Positions 18,175 through 26,912 of a stretch of 64,000 bases of DNA are shown here, one piece after another (position 1 is the first letter of the stretch; the number at the start of each line of letters is the position of its first letter). Where the stretch lies: the NCBI GenBank assembly GCA_004293365.1, contig RDYN01000008.1, positions 16,625 through 80,624 of the forward strand, in the 5' to 3' direction. A model generated the notes under the pieces. The model saw only the letters and a program-made list of their open reading frames with translations. It was not told the origin of the DNA and searched no databases. The stretch is from Oscillatoriales cyanobacterium. GTDB taxonomy: Bacteria > Cyanobacteriota > Cyanobacteriia > Cyanobacteriales > Microcoleaceae. Position numbers and translations under genes: made by a program.

Positions 18175-18951
18175 ATGAGTCAACCTACAATCACCGCCGT
18201 AGCGGGGCCGCCCGGAAGTGGCAAAACTACCTGGATTCGACAGCAGCTAGCAGCCGAGACAGCACCCGTGCTGTATTTCTCCCCCGGAAGCGGCAATGTG
18301 CCGATCGACCAAACCTGCATCGCCGCCGGATTCCCCCAAATCAAAACCCTCACAGACGGCGAAGAGTCCCTACTCGCGAAACACCTGGCAAACGGCGTTT
18401 CAGCCTACATCGAACTCGGATTTCACCTGCAACTGACAACACTAGAAAACCTGCTCCAAAGCTTCCCCAGCCGCCGGATCGGTGTAGTGCCACCGGAAAT
18501 TAAAGACACCGAATGGCATAAGTGGGCGGATGTAATTGTCGAGGGAATAGCCGTTAGCGGGGAAGCGGACAAACTATCAATTTGGCGCAGCCCCACCAAG
18601 GGACAAGTCCTCGATCCCGCCAGCCTCGATATGTTTTGGTACCAAGAAATGACCCAAGGAGCCTACGGCAAAGTTCACAGAGCCAAAGGCATCTTTGACA
18701 TAGCCGACGGGCGATCGTTCTACTTCGACTTCGCCGCAGCATTTCAAGAAACCGCCCACGAAGAATTGCCACTTCCCCGCTGGCTCGAAGGCCGTCCCCA
18801 AAGATTTAGCGGCATAGAAATAGTCGGCGAAAACCTCGACGAAACAGCATTAGGACAAACCCTAGAAGATTGCTGTCTGTCCGAAACAATCATGTTGAAT
18901 TACCAACAACAAGTCAAACAATCACTATCATTAGGAGAAGAAACAGCATGA
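18175..18951 (+). CDS. COG0523-like P-loop GTPase lacking the CxCC motif
   Basis: The 258-residue protein starts with a P-loop (GPPGSGKTTW at about 11-20) and ends with a segment like the CobW C-terminal domain (MTQGAYGKVHRAKGIFDIADG, then SFYFDFAAAFQE and LEGRPQRFSGIEIVG). The CxCC metal motif of canonical COG0523 metallochaperones and any His-rich loop are missing, and the middle of the G domain is short. ATG 18,175 is chosen because an upstream ATG (18,130) would place the Zur-type operator inside the coding sequence. Its stop overlaps the next ATG (ATGA), so the two are translationally coupled. It may be a zinc-limitation partner of the canonical protein at 21,860. Confidence 0.72.
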   Translation: MSQPTITAVAGPPGSGKTTWIRQQLAAETAPVLYFSPGSGNVPIDQTCIAAGFPQIKTLTDGEESLLAKHLANGVSAYIELGFHLQLTTLENLLQSFPSRRIGVVPPEIKDTEWHKWADVIVEGIAVSGEADKLSIWRSPTKGQVLDPASLDMFWYQEMTQGAYGKVHRAKGIFDIADGRSFYFDFAAAFQETAHEELPLPRWLEGRPQRFSGIEIVGENLDETALGQTLEDCCLSETIMLNYQQQVKQSLSLGEETA

Positions 18952-19763
18952 AAATAGCAGTAATGTCCTGCATTCACGGCAACTACGAAGCCTTAGATGC
19001 AGTGCTGTCAGACATTGACGAACAACAAGCCGACAAAATCTTTTGTCTCGGAGATTTAGTCGGTTATGGGCCGAATCCCCACGCAGTAGTAGAAATGATA
19101 CGCTCCCTCGACATTCCAACTTGCATCGGCTGTTGGGACGAAGATATAGTCGAAGGTTTAAACTCTTGCGAATGCAGTTATCCATCAGTTTTAGCAGAAA
19201 AAAGAGGCAAGTTAGCCCACGAATGGACTAACGCCCAAATCCCCTTTGAAACCCGCGAATATTTAGCTCAATTGCCGCACATTTTGCGAGAAGACAATAT
19301 GTGTTTCGTGCATGGCAGCCCCCACAGCAACCACGAGTATTTATTACCAACAATGGATGCTTTTGCTGCTTTAGAACGGGTATTTTATACAGGTGCTGAC
19401 GTGCTGTTTTGCGGTCACACCCACGTCCCCTACGTCCGCACTTTAGACGCTGGACAAATGCAAATTCAGGTGAGCGGGCCGAGCGTTGAAGGAGAAAAGT
19501 ATTTAAATTTTACGGCTCCTTTAAAGCGGATTGTGAATGTCGGTTCCGTAGGAGAACCGCGCCACGGTAGACCGAATGCTACTTACGTTATTTACGATAC
19601 TGATGCGGAACGGGTGACTTTGCGAGAAGTGGAATATGACTATCAGGCAACTTGCGCTGCAATTATTGAAAAAGGTTTGCCGCCGATTTTTGCTTGGCGT
19701 TTGGCTAGGGGTTTGGAATATGCCGAAAAAGCTGACGATCCAACTCATGTTTGCGAAAGGTAG
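18948..19763 (+). CDS. Metallophosphoesterase-family protein with Cys-substituted metal site
   Basis: This 271-residue protein has the calcineurin-like fold of the YfcE/MJ0936 group. The GDLVGYGPNP (D36), H122 in VHGSP and GHTHVP (H157, H159) elements are normal. The first motif, usually DxHGN, reads C8-I-H10-GN, and the GNHD motif reads G-C62-W-D64. Two oxygen/nitrogen ligands are therefore replaced by cysteines and the catalytic His by Trp. Start at ATG 18,948, overlapping the stop of the previous gene by ATGA with TTAGGAG upstream. In the zinc island this suggests a changed metal preference or a regulatory role; the substrate is unknown. Confidence 0.8.
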   Translation: MKIAVMSCIHGNYEALDAVLSDIDEQQADKIFCLGDLVGYGPNPHAVVEMIRSLDIPTCIGCWDEDIVEGLNSCECSYPSVLAEKRGKLAHEWTNAQIPFETREYLAQLPHILREDNMCFVHGSPHSNHEYLLPTMDAFAALERVFYTGADVLFCGHTHVPYVRTLDAGQMQIQVSGPSVEGEKYLNFTAPLKRIVNVGSVGEPRHGRPNATYVIYDTDAERVTLREVEYDYQATCAAIIEKGLPPIFAWRLARGLEYAEKADDPTHVCER

Positions 19764-19768
19764 TCGAT

Positions 19769-19802
19769 AGTCATTAGTCATTAGTCATTAGTCATTAGTC
19801 AA
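19769..19802. repeat. ATTAGTC heptamer array
   Basis: Four to five ATTAGTC units follow the stop of the phosphoesterase gene. A second low-complexity motif of the type CTTCGCGTCCTTCGCGTCTT lies at about 19,889-19,915; its relative with CTCTGCGCC units is at 23,902-23,933. Confidence 0.8.
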
Positions 19803-19994
19803 TATGTCCTTGCGAGGAACGAAGCAATCCCAGAAACTTGAGGTCAGTTCTCAGTATGTTGTGAACTCTTCTCTTCTTTTCTCTTCTCTTGCTTCGCGTC
19901 CTTCGCGTCTTCGCGGTTCATTAAAAACATCCTCTAAAAACCATCCAAACTAACCAGACAAAAACTATTGTCGTCCTAAGAATCAACAAAACAA

Positions 19995-20723
19995 ATGAAA
20001 AACTGGGCAATTTTAAGTGGAATCGAAGGAAATTTGACAGCTTACGAAGCTGTACTCACTGACATGAAACGCCTGAAAATTCGCGTTGACGAATTATATA
20101 TCTTGGGCGATTTAGTAGGCCCGACAGCGGAGTGCGAAAAGTTAGTTGAACGAGTTCGATCGCCCAAACGAGGAGAAATCGAACCTCAAGTATGTATCGG
20201 GTGGTGGGAAGAACAGTGTTTTAACCTGCACGGGGTGGGTGCAAACCCTGATGTTGCAGAATTGCGACAAAAATACAGTGCAGATACGATTAAGTTGCTC
20301 TGGGATTCGGTTAGCCGCAAAAGTGTAGAGTGGTTGCGCTCTTTGACTTTTGGCTTTCACGAGTTTGACTGTTTGTTGATTCACGGGAGTACAGTTAGTG
20401 CTGCTGATGAACTTACCCCGGAAACTCCGCCGCCTGTGATGCTCGATCGCGTTGTGCGCGCTGATGCTAATACTTTGTTTTGCGGGCGATCGGGCTTAGC
20501 GTTTGAGTATCAATTACATGGAAGTATTATCAATAACTCCATCGAAACTCTTGACTCTCAAGAGCCGCCGTCAACGGTCTCTGCAACCCCGCGGCGGGTG
20601 GTTGGAGTGGGGAATGTCGGTCGTTTTCCCGATCGGGCAACTTACACCCTTTACGACCCCGACACCGACATTGTGAAGTTCAGAAACCTCTCCTACAACA
20701 CCCGCAAAGGCTTTGGAACCTAG
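19995..20723 (+). CDS. Degenerate metallophosphoesterase-fold protein (paralogue of the preceding gene)
   Basis: This 242-residue protein aligns with the protein at 18,948: YEAVLTDM, YILGDLVGP, IGWWEEQ against IGCWDED, LIHGST and the closing VVGVGNVGRFPDRATYTLYD. The metal site is almost gone. DxHGN is G9-I-E11-GN, GNHD is GWWE (69-72) and GHxH is GRSG (164-167). Only D39 of GDLVG and H130 of the HGS motif remain, so phosphoesterase activity is unlikely. It probably acts as a binding or regulatory subunit, perhaps with its neighbour; that is inference. A 231-bp gap with repeats separates the two. Confidence 0.75.
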   Translation: MKNWAILSGIEGNLTAYEAVLTDMKRLKIRVDELYILGDLVGPTAECEKLVERVRSPKRGEIEPQVCIGWWEEQCFNLHGVGANPDVAELRQKYSADTIKLLWDSVSRKSVEWLRSLTFGFHEFDCLLIHGSTVSAADELTPETPPPVMLDRVVRADANTLFCGRSGLAFEYQLHGSIINNSIETLDSQEPPSTVSATPRRVVGVGNVGRFPDRATYTLYDPDTDIVKFRNLSYNTRKGFGT

Positions 20724-20781
20724 CTTTTCCCTGTCGCGATGCCTTGCAAAAATCCCTAGGGTGACGCACTCTAAGAGCCTG

Positions 20782-20848
20782 AGAAACCGGGTTTCTTGTC
20801 AGCGGATGACGGAAAGCCTAGGTTTTTGTCAACAAACCCGGTTTCTTT
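20782..20848. repeat. AGAAACCGGGTTTCT palindrome pair
   Basis: AGAAACCGGGTTTCT (about 20,782-20,796) and AAACCCGGTTTCT (about 20,836-20,848) flank a short spacer in the gap before the Crp-type gene. The same palindrome is paired at 30,937-31,003 and in altered form at 6923-6991. Confidence 0.7.
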
Positions 20849-20876
20849 GATTTTGCGTAATTCCCGAATTTGCTAG

Positions 20877-20905
20877 TTGACATAATTTATCAATTAGTTT
20901 AAACT
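20877..20905 (+). promoter_or_regulatory. Candidate sigma70-type promoter of the Crp-family gene
   Basis: TTGACA at 20,877-20,882 is followed after 17 bases by TAAACT at 20,900-20,905, about 23 bases before the GTG start. The match is good in the -35 box and fair in the -10 box. Confidence 0.45.
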
Positions 20906-20927
20906 CCATATTGTATTCAAAGTAGCG

Positions 20928-21554
20928 GTGAATCCCATGACTTTTTCCACCTACACTCCAGCCTTGTACGCTAGTTTCAGACACCAGACTTTCACCTGCC
21001 GCCAGTTAGTCCCCGTGCCTTCTAAAGGCTTGCTGCGAATAGAACGGGGAGCTGTCCGAGCCGTGACTTGGAGCGAGCAGGGGACACCAATTACGCTGGG
21101 ATATTGGGGAGTAGGAGATGCGATCGGTCAGGCGCTGTCAGGCGTGCAACCTTATCAAATTGAGTGCAAAACTCATGTAGAAATTAGCTACATTCCGGAA
21201 AATTTGTGCGATCGATCCTTAGAGGAAATTTTCAAACACATCCAGCAAACTCAGGAATTTTTCTGCATACTTCGCACCGAATCTCTGCGCGATAGACTGC
21301 TGCAACTATTGATTTGGTTGGGTAAAAAATTTGGTCGCGAAGTCGCACAAGGAGTGTTAATTGATTTGAGATTGACTCACCAGGAGCTTTCTGAAGCTAT
21401 TGGAATTACGCGGATTACAGTAACGCGGCTGATGGCGAGGCTGGAAGAGGAGGGATTTATCGATCGATCGCGCCCTCAATACATTGTTTTAATACCAATT
21501 TTAAAAAACAATGCAACAGTATTCTTGTCCCCCCCCTTTACAAGGGGGGGCTAG
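20928..21554 (+). CDS. Crp/Fnr-family transcriptional regulator
   Basis: The 208-residue regulator has a degenerate cyclic-nucleotide-binding-like N-terminal half (about 20-95) and a C-terminal winged helix with the HTH LTHQELSEAIGITRITVTRL (about 150-169). It resembles the cyanobacterial Crp/Fnr proteins that lack cAMP- or cluster-binding residues. The start is GTG 20,928 or ATG 20,937. The last about 15 residues (after IPILK) are encoded by a C-run/G-run repeat unit and look like a captured repeat rather than conserved protein. Lying between the two COG0523-type genes, it may control local genes; no direct evidence. Confidence 0.82.
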   Translation: MNPMTFSTYTPALYASFRHQTFTCRQLVPVPSKGLLRIERGAVRAVTWSEQGTPITLGYWGVGDAIGQALSGVQPYQIECKTHVEISYIPENLCDRSLEEIFKHIQQTQEFFCILRTESLRDRLLQLLIWLGKKFGREVAQGVLIDLRLTHQELSEAIGITRITVTRLMARLEEEGFIDRSRPQYIVLIPILKNNATVFLSPPFTRGG

Positions 21555-21714
21555 GGGGGGTCGAAGAGTGTTGCACCATTTTAGAAAAATGGTATAACTT
21601 CGCGTTTTTGACATGGGATTAACCTGGAAAAGGATAACAGTGAAGTGTTCAAGAGTCATCAGCTAGCTGAGCAATAATTCTAGGGCTTGCGCTTACAGCA
21701 CATTTTAGATATTA

Positions 21715-21729
21715 TGAGAATGATTATCA
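21715..21729. promoter_or_regulatory. Zur/Fur-type operator TGAGAATGATTATCA
   Basis: TGAGAATGATTATCA follows the 7-1-7 Zur dyad with one mismatch in the left half (TGAGAAT for TGATAAT). It lies 130 bases before the ATG of the canonical COG0523 gene, a normal distance for an operator over a promoter. It also partly fits a Fur box. Confidence 0.72.
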
Positions 21730-21859
21730 TACCCGGTCTAGTGCGATCGCCCGTATCGGCTGGATTTCAGCTATGAAGTGCGACAAAGCATTTGCCTTGG
21801 GATGCTTAGCGGCGTTCCAAATTAACAGCAGGGCCTCTACAATTAATTAACGAGGGACA

Positions 21860-22909
21860 ATGACTAATCTCACTGTACAAACCCCAGATTTAATTTCTGA
21901 ACTTCCCAAAAAAGGAATGCCCGTAACCATAATTACCGGCTTTCTCGGCAGCGGAAAAACCACTTTACTCAATCAAATACTCAAAAACCGCCAAGATTTA
22001 AAAGTAGCAGTTTTAGTTAACGAATTTGGCGATATTAACATCGATTCGCAGCTACTTATTTCTACGGAAGACGACATGGTAGAACTGAGCAACGGCTGTA
22101 TTTGTTGCACGATCAATGAAGGCTTAGTCGATGCCGTCTACCGAGTTTTAGAACGGGAAGACCGCATTGATTGCATGGTAATTGAAACCACTGGCATTGC
22201 AGATCCACTGCCGATTATCCTGACATTTCTCGGAACGGAATTGCGCGATTTAACCAGTCTAGATTCTGTCCTGACTGTAGTCGATAGCGAAACATTCACT
22301 ACCGATCATTTTGAGAGCGAAGCAGCTTTAAAACAAGTAGCTTTTGCAGACATTGTGCTGCTGAACAAAACTGATTTAGCTCCCTCCGACAAAGTAGAAG
22401 AGTTAGAAGCTTACATTCGCACAATCAAGGAAGGAGCGAGAATTTTATACTCTCAACATGGAGAAGTTCCTTTACCATTAATTTTGGGTGTAGGTTTGAC
22501 GCAAGCCGATTTTTTCGATAGTTTTGAAACCGAGGAAAAACACCATCATCACGAACATGAACATCATCACGAACATAAGCATCATCACGAACATCACGAT
22601 CGCGGACATCACTCCAATCACTTAGACAATGACGGATTTGTTTCGCTATCATTTCAGAGCGATCGACCTTTTGATGTCCACAAATTCCAAGAATTTCTCA
22701 CCGAAGAGATGCCCTTCGATGTATTTCGTGCCAAAGGGATACTATGGTTTGCAGACAGTCCGATGAGGCACATTTTTCAGCTCAGCGGCGCGCGCTACGA
22801 ACTAAATGCTTACGAATGGTTGACCCCACCAAAAAATCAACTCGTAGTCATCGGCCGCAATTTAGATACTGCTCAAATTCGAGAACAACTTAACAGTTGC
22901 TTAGTTTAA
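21860..22909 (+). CDS. COG0523/CobW-family GTPase with His-rich loop (putative zinc metallochaperone)
   Basis: This 349-residue G3E GTPase has Walker A GFLGSGKTT (27-35), the metal-binding motif C80-I-C82-C83, the NKTD specificity motif (169-172) and a His-rich stretch at 228-254 with 17 histidines. A CobW C-terminal domain (about 256-345; FDVFRAKGILWFAD) follows. Proteins of this build (ZNG1/ZigA/YeiR group) bind zinc and hand it to client enzymes under zinc limitation. The Zur-type box upstream and folE directly downstream, a known association, support that role. GAGGGA precedes the ATG. Confidence 0.9.
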   Translation: MTNLTVQTPDLISELPKKGMPVTIITGFLGSGKTTLLNQILKNRQDLKVAVLVNEFGDINIDSQLLISTEDDMVELSNGCICCTINEGLVDAVYRVLEREDRIDCMVIETTGIADPLPIILTFLGTELRDLTSLDSVLTVVDSETFTTDHFESEAALKQVAFADIVLLNKTDLAPSDKVEELEAYIRTIKEGARILYSQHGEVPLPLILGVGLTQADFFDSFETEEKHHHHEHEHHHEHKHHHEHHDRGHHSNHLDNDGFVSLSFQSDRPFDVHKFQEFLTEEMPFDVFRAKGILWFADSPMRHIFQLSGARYELNAYEWLTPPKNQLVVIGRNLDTAQIREQLNSCLV

Positions 22910-23158
22910 GATTTCATCAATCTAAGCATCACGTCTAGTATTATAGCCGACCCATTAGACACTTAATTCCGCCGTTAGTAGTTGCATTTTTTGACAAGAA
23001 AAATTATGTAACTATCAACGGCTATTTTTACAATATCAGCTATAAAAAAAATCCAAAAAAAACTAAATATTTTCATGTTGCATTTTGTAAATATTGTTAT
23101 AATTAGGTAGCAACAAAAAGTCCATATCCACTGTCAAACATTTTTACAAACTGCAAGC

Positions 23159-23809
23159 ATGACTTTATCTACTCGCCCAGAACTGACTTCTCCCAATGGT
23201 GTAGTGTCATCAATTCCTACCCAATCTCAACCTCCTGTCTCAGATGAAGAAATGAGACAAGCAGTGCGTACATTGCTGCTAGGATTGGGAGAAGACCCAG
23301 ATCGTGAAGGGTTGCGAGATACACCGAAACGAGTTGTCAAAGCCTTGCAGTTCTTAACTGGAGGTTATCGTCAATCCCTCGACGAACTGCTTAACGGAGC
23401 AGTGTTCACAGAAAATGCTAACGAAATGGTGTTAGTTCGGGACATCGATATTTTCAGTTCTTGCGAACATCACATCCTGCCAATTATTGGCAAAGCACAC
23501 GTTGCGTACATTCCCAACGGGAAAGTAATTGGCTTGTCAAAAATTGCTCGAATTTGTGAAATGTACGGTCGCAGATTGCAAGTACAAGAACGCTTAACCG
23601 CACAAATTGCGGATGCACTTCAAGGATTGCTAAAACCTCAAGGTGTAGCAGTTGTAATTGAAGCAACTCATATGTGTATGGTAATGCGCGGCGTGCAAAA
23701 ACCAGGTTCTTGGACAGCGACTTCAGCGATGCGTGGCGTGTTTGCTGAAGATTCCAGAACTCGTCAAGAATTCATGAGTTTAATCGCGCACAAATCAAGT
23801 TTTCACTAG
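23159..23809 (+). CDS. folE: GTP cyclohydrolase I
   Basis: The 216-residue FolE converts GTP to dihydroneopterin triphosphate at the start of folate and pterin synthesis. The zinc ligands are present: C102 and H105 in SSCEHH and C173 in HMCMVMRG. The GLSKIARI and [12 protein letters not shown] motifs are typical. It is thus the zinc-dependent type I enzyme, not the FolE2 type used to spare zinc. Co-location with the COG0523 protein fits a client-chaperone pair. The 249-bp gap suggests its own promoter or readthrough from the upstream gene; no Zur box is seen in front. Probably an extra folE copy, which cannot be shown from this window. Confidence 0.93.
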   Translation: MTLSTRPELTSPNGVVSSIPTQSQPPVSDEEMRQAVRTLLLGLGEDPDREGLRDTPKRVVKALQFLTGGYRQSLDELLNGAVFTENANEMVLVRDIDIFSSCEHHILPIIGKAHVAYIPNGKVIGLSKIARICEMYGRRLQVQERLTAQIADALQGLLKPQGVAVVIEATHMCMVMRGVQKPGSWTATSAMRGVFAEDSRTRQEFMSLIAHKSSFH

Positions 23810-24062
23810 CTAGAATTGTCTGCGAAGAATTGCATATTTACCAACTAAACAAAGAAAAGAGAGTCATATTGGATTACCATATTTCTCTCTTTCCCTTTCC
23901 TCCCTCTGCGCCCTCTGCGCCCTCTGCGGTAAAAAATCTTATGTAAACTGAATATGGATCAAAAATATTTGTGGATTGAAGCTTTAAAATTTAACGATCG
24001 AGGTTTGATTCCAGCGATCGCCCGCATTCGATCGAGATGGTACCATTGTAATGATGGCGTGG

Positions 24063-24200
24063 TTGACATCCACCGGGTGCGTAAACGCACGGGGATTCCC
24101 AAACCTCACGATTTAGGTTTCTGCTTCCGTCCCTTGCGGGTTTTCGCACCAGCCTTAACAGATTTACTCTGTTCGGGTCTTACAGTCGCTCCACAGACTG
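24063..24200 (-). ncRNA. Putative omega RNA (TnpB guide RNA) at the element right end
   Basis: TnpB guide RNAs overlap the tnpB 3' end and finish at the right end of the element. Here the region contains the GTGCGTTTACGCAC hairpin and the terminal GATGTCAA. The guide would be the adjoining hisI sequence, starting CCACGCCATCATTACA on the minus strand (24,062 downwards). The 5' limit of the RNA is not visible and the given limit is nominal. Confidence 0.5.
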
Positions 24201-25293
24201 ATACGGCAAGCCCTGCCGCCAAAATATTCTTTGCTGCATTGATGTCTCGGTCGTGGTGCGTCCCACAGCTAGGACAATCCCATTCCCGGATATTCAACGG
24301 CATCTTTTCAACTATGTGTCCGCACTCAAAACATCGTTTGGAACTCGGAAACCATCGGTCAATCTTGATTAAAGTGCGACCGTACCAGTCGCGTTTGTAG
24401 TCAAGTTGTCTGACCAGCTCACCCCAACTAGCATCACTTATGGCAAGAGCTAGTTTCCGATTTTTAACCATGTTCTTCACAGCTAAATCTTCGACGGCGA
24501 TGGTTTGGTTTTCGCGCACCAACCGCGTTGTTAACTTGTGAATGTTGTCTTTCCTTGCATCAGCAATTTCTTGATGCACTCTCGCTACTTTGAGTCGTGC
24601 TTTGTGGCGGTTGTTAGACCCTTTCTGTTTCCGACTTAACGCTTTTTGCGCTCTTGTGAGCTTGCGATATTTTGCCTTGAATCCTTTGGGGTTGAATTTT
24701 TTTTCGCCAGTGCTTAGAGTGAGTAAACTGGCAATCCCCAAGTCAATGCCGACTTGACTATCTGTTTTGGGTAGTGCTTCGATTTCAACATCTACCAACA
24801 GAGAGACTGACCACCTGCCAGATGGTGCAAGCTTCACTGCAATAGTTGATGGTGTCGCACCGCTCGGCAGTGTTCGACTCCAGCGAATAGGCAACGCTTG
24901 GGTGCATTTTGCTAAGTAGACCTGTCCGTTTTTAAACTTAAAAGCAGATTTGGTGAACTCAGCACTACCACCATTGCGTTTCTTTTTGAAGTTGGGGTAT
25001 TTCGCCCGCCCGTCAAAAAAGTTGGTATAAGCTGTTTGCAAATGTCGCAAGCATTGTTGCAATGGTACGCAGCTAACTTCCGAAAGAAAATCAAGTTCTT
25101 CGGTTTTCTTCCATTCGGTTAACATTGAAGAAGTTTCAGCATACCCTACCCTTGAATGGTCTTTGTACCAAGCTTCAGTTCTTGCAGCTAAAGCACGGTT
25201 ATAGACCAAGCGAGTACAACCCAATGTACGTCGCAACAAACTTTCTTGTTCCGGCGTTGGGTAGAATCGGTAGCTGAAGGCTTTTAGTGTCAT
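24106..25293 (-). CDS. tnpB: RNA-guided endonuclease TnpB (IS200/IS605 family)
   Basis: This protein of about 395 residues has the OrfB N-terminal domain (FSYRFYPTPEQESLLRRTLG, TRLVYNRAL) and a split RuvC nuclease: Asp in VGIDLGIASL, Glu in IAVEDLAVKNM and Asp in HDRDINAAKNIL. A zinc ribbon (CFECG...CPSCG) lies between the last two. All catalytic residues are present and the length is normal, so it may be active. ATG 25,293 (MTLKAFSYRF) is preferred to a GTG 12 codons upstream. It cleaves DNA next to a transposon-adjacent motif, here probably TTCAT, guided by RNA from the element end. Confidence 0.93.
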   Translation of the reverse strand: MTLKAFSYRFYPTPEQESLLRRTLGCTRLVYNRALAARTEAWYKDHSRVGYAETSSMLTEWKKTEELDFLSEVSCVPLQQCLRHLQTAYTNFFDGRAKYPNFKKKRNGGSAEFTKSAFKFKNGQVYLAKCTQALPIRWSRTLPSGATPSTIAVKLAPSGRWSVSLLVDVEIEALPKTDSQVGIDLGIASLLTLSTGEKKFNPKGFKAKYRKLTRAQKALSRKQKGSNNRHKARLKVARVHQEIADARKDNIHKLTTRLVRENQTIAVEDLAVKNMVKNRKLALAISDASWGELVRQLDYKRDWYGRTLIKIDRWFPSSKRCFECGHIVEKMPLNIREWDCPSCGTHHDRDINAAKNILAAGLAVSVCGATVRPEQSKSVKAGAKTRKGRKQKPKS

Positions 25294-25666
25294 ACTCACC
25301 TTGAGTGCGTTACTTTCACATTCTAGCACGTCTTGTGTGAAATGGTAGGTTTTAACAAAAATTTAAGTAAAGCCGTTCTAAAAGGACGGGGTTTCTAACC
25401 CATTTTTTTGATGAACAAAAAGTCGATCGAGAAAACTCTCGCCACAGGAGAAGCCCACTATTGGAGCCGATCGCGCTCTGAATTTTGGCACAAAGGCGCG
25501 ACATCCGGGCACATCCAAAAAGTCAAACAAATATTTTACGATTGCGATGCGGATACTATTCTGCTCAAAATAGAACAGATTGGTGAAATAGCTTGTCACA
25601 CAGGCGTGAGGAGTTGTTTTTTCAATTCCGTAGCGCTACCACTGCGCGCCATGCAATAATAATAAT

Positions 25667-26733
<1,067 letters not shown>

Positions 26734-26821
26734 GAGGGATTTTTTAACCGCAGATGCACGCCCATCAACGCAGATGCTTTTTGAGACATAGCAACCGATG
26801 AAAGTCGATTAGGACAAATTG

Positions 26822-26882
26822 TAGGGGCGGGTTCAACAACAGATAAATGCACCCAGCCTAGATATATATAAACCCGCCCCCC
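26822..26882. terminator. GC-rich inverted repeat between converging genes
   Basis: GGGGCGGGTT (26,824-26,833) pairs with AACCCGCCCC (26,871-26,880) around an AT-rich loop with a smaller palindrome. It lies between the converging hemB and RTX/HAF genes. There is no strong T run, so it may be a repeat element rather than a true terminator. Confidence 0.45.
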
Positions 26883-26912
26883 ACGACTATATCTGCGTTA
26901 ATCTCAACTAAT

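Larger units (their letters stand above)
24063..25410 (-). mobile_element. IS200/IS605-type element carrying only tnpB (1348 bp)
   Basis: The ends are fixed by the interrupted hisI: removing 24,063-25,410 joins TGG (MAW) to ATG (MN). Read on the minus strand, the element starts CAAAAAAATGGG after the flank GTTCAT and ends GGATGTCAA. A TCAA end is typical of IS200/IS605 right-end cleavage. A left-end hairpin (AAACCCCGTCCTTTTAGAACGG region) and a right-end hairpin (CCGTGCGTTTACGCAC) are visible. No tnpA is present, so it moves in trans, if at all. There is no target duplication, as expected for this family. Confidence 0.88.
23954..25659 (+). pseudogene. hisI: Phosphoribosyl-AMP cyclohydrolase, frameshifted and split by a TnpB element
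   Basis: The start (ATG 23,954; MDQKYLWIEALKFNDRGLIP) and the end (25,411-25,659; [48 protein letters not shown]) are unmistakable HisI, a zinc enzyme of histidine synthesis. Between LIPAIA and DRDGTIVMMAW, 7 bases (24,023-24,029) replace what should be one codon, shifting the frame by +1. The element at 24,063-25,410 then separates MMAW from MN, which are adjacent in all HisI proteins. The gene is inactive twice over. The zinc-ligand Cys residues are still present in the 3' part. Its place suggests it was a zinc-island paralogue. Confidence 0.88.

Noticed and set aside
22425..22652. Asp/Val/Arg repeat frame on the minus strand
   Set aside because: Antisense of the His-rich codons of the COG0523 gene.
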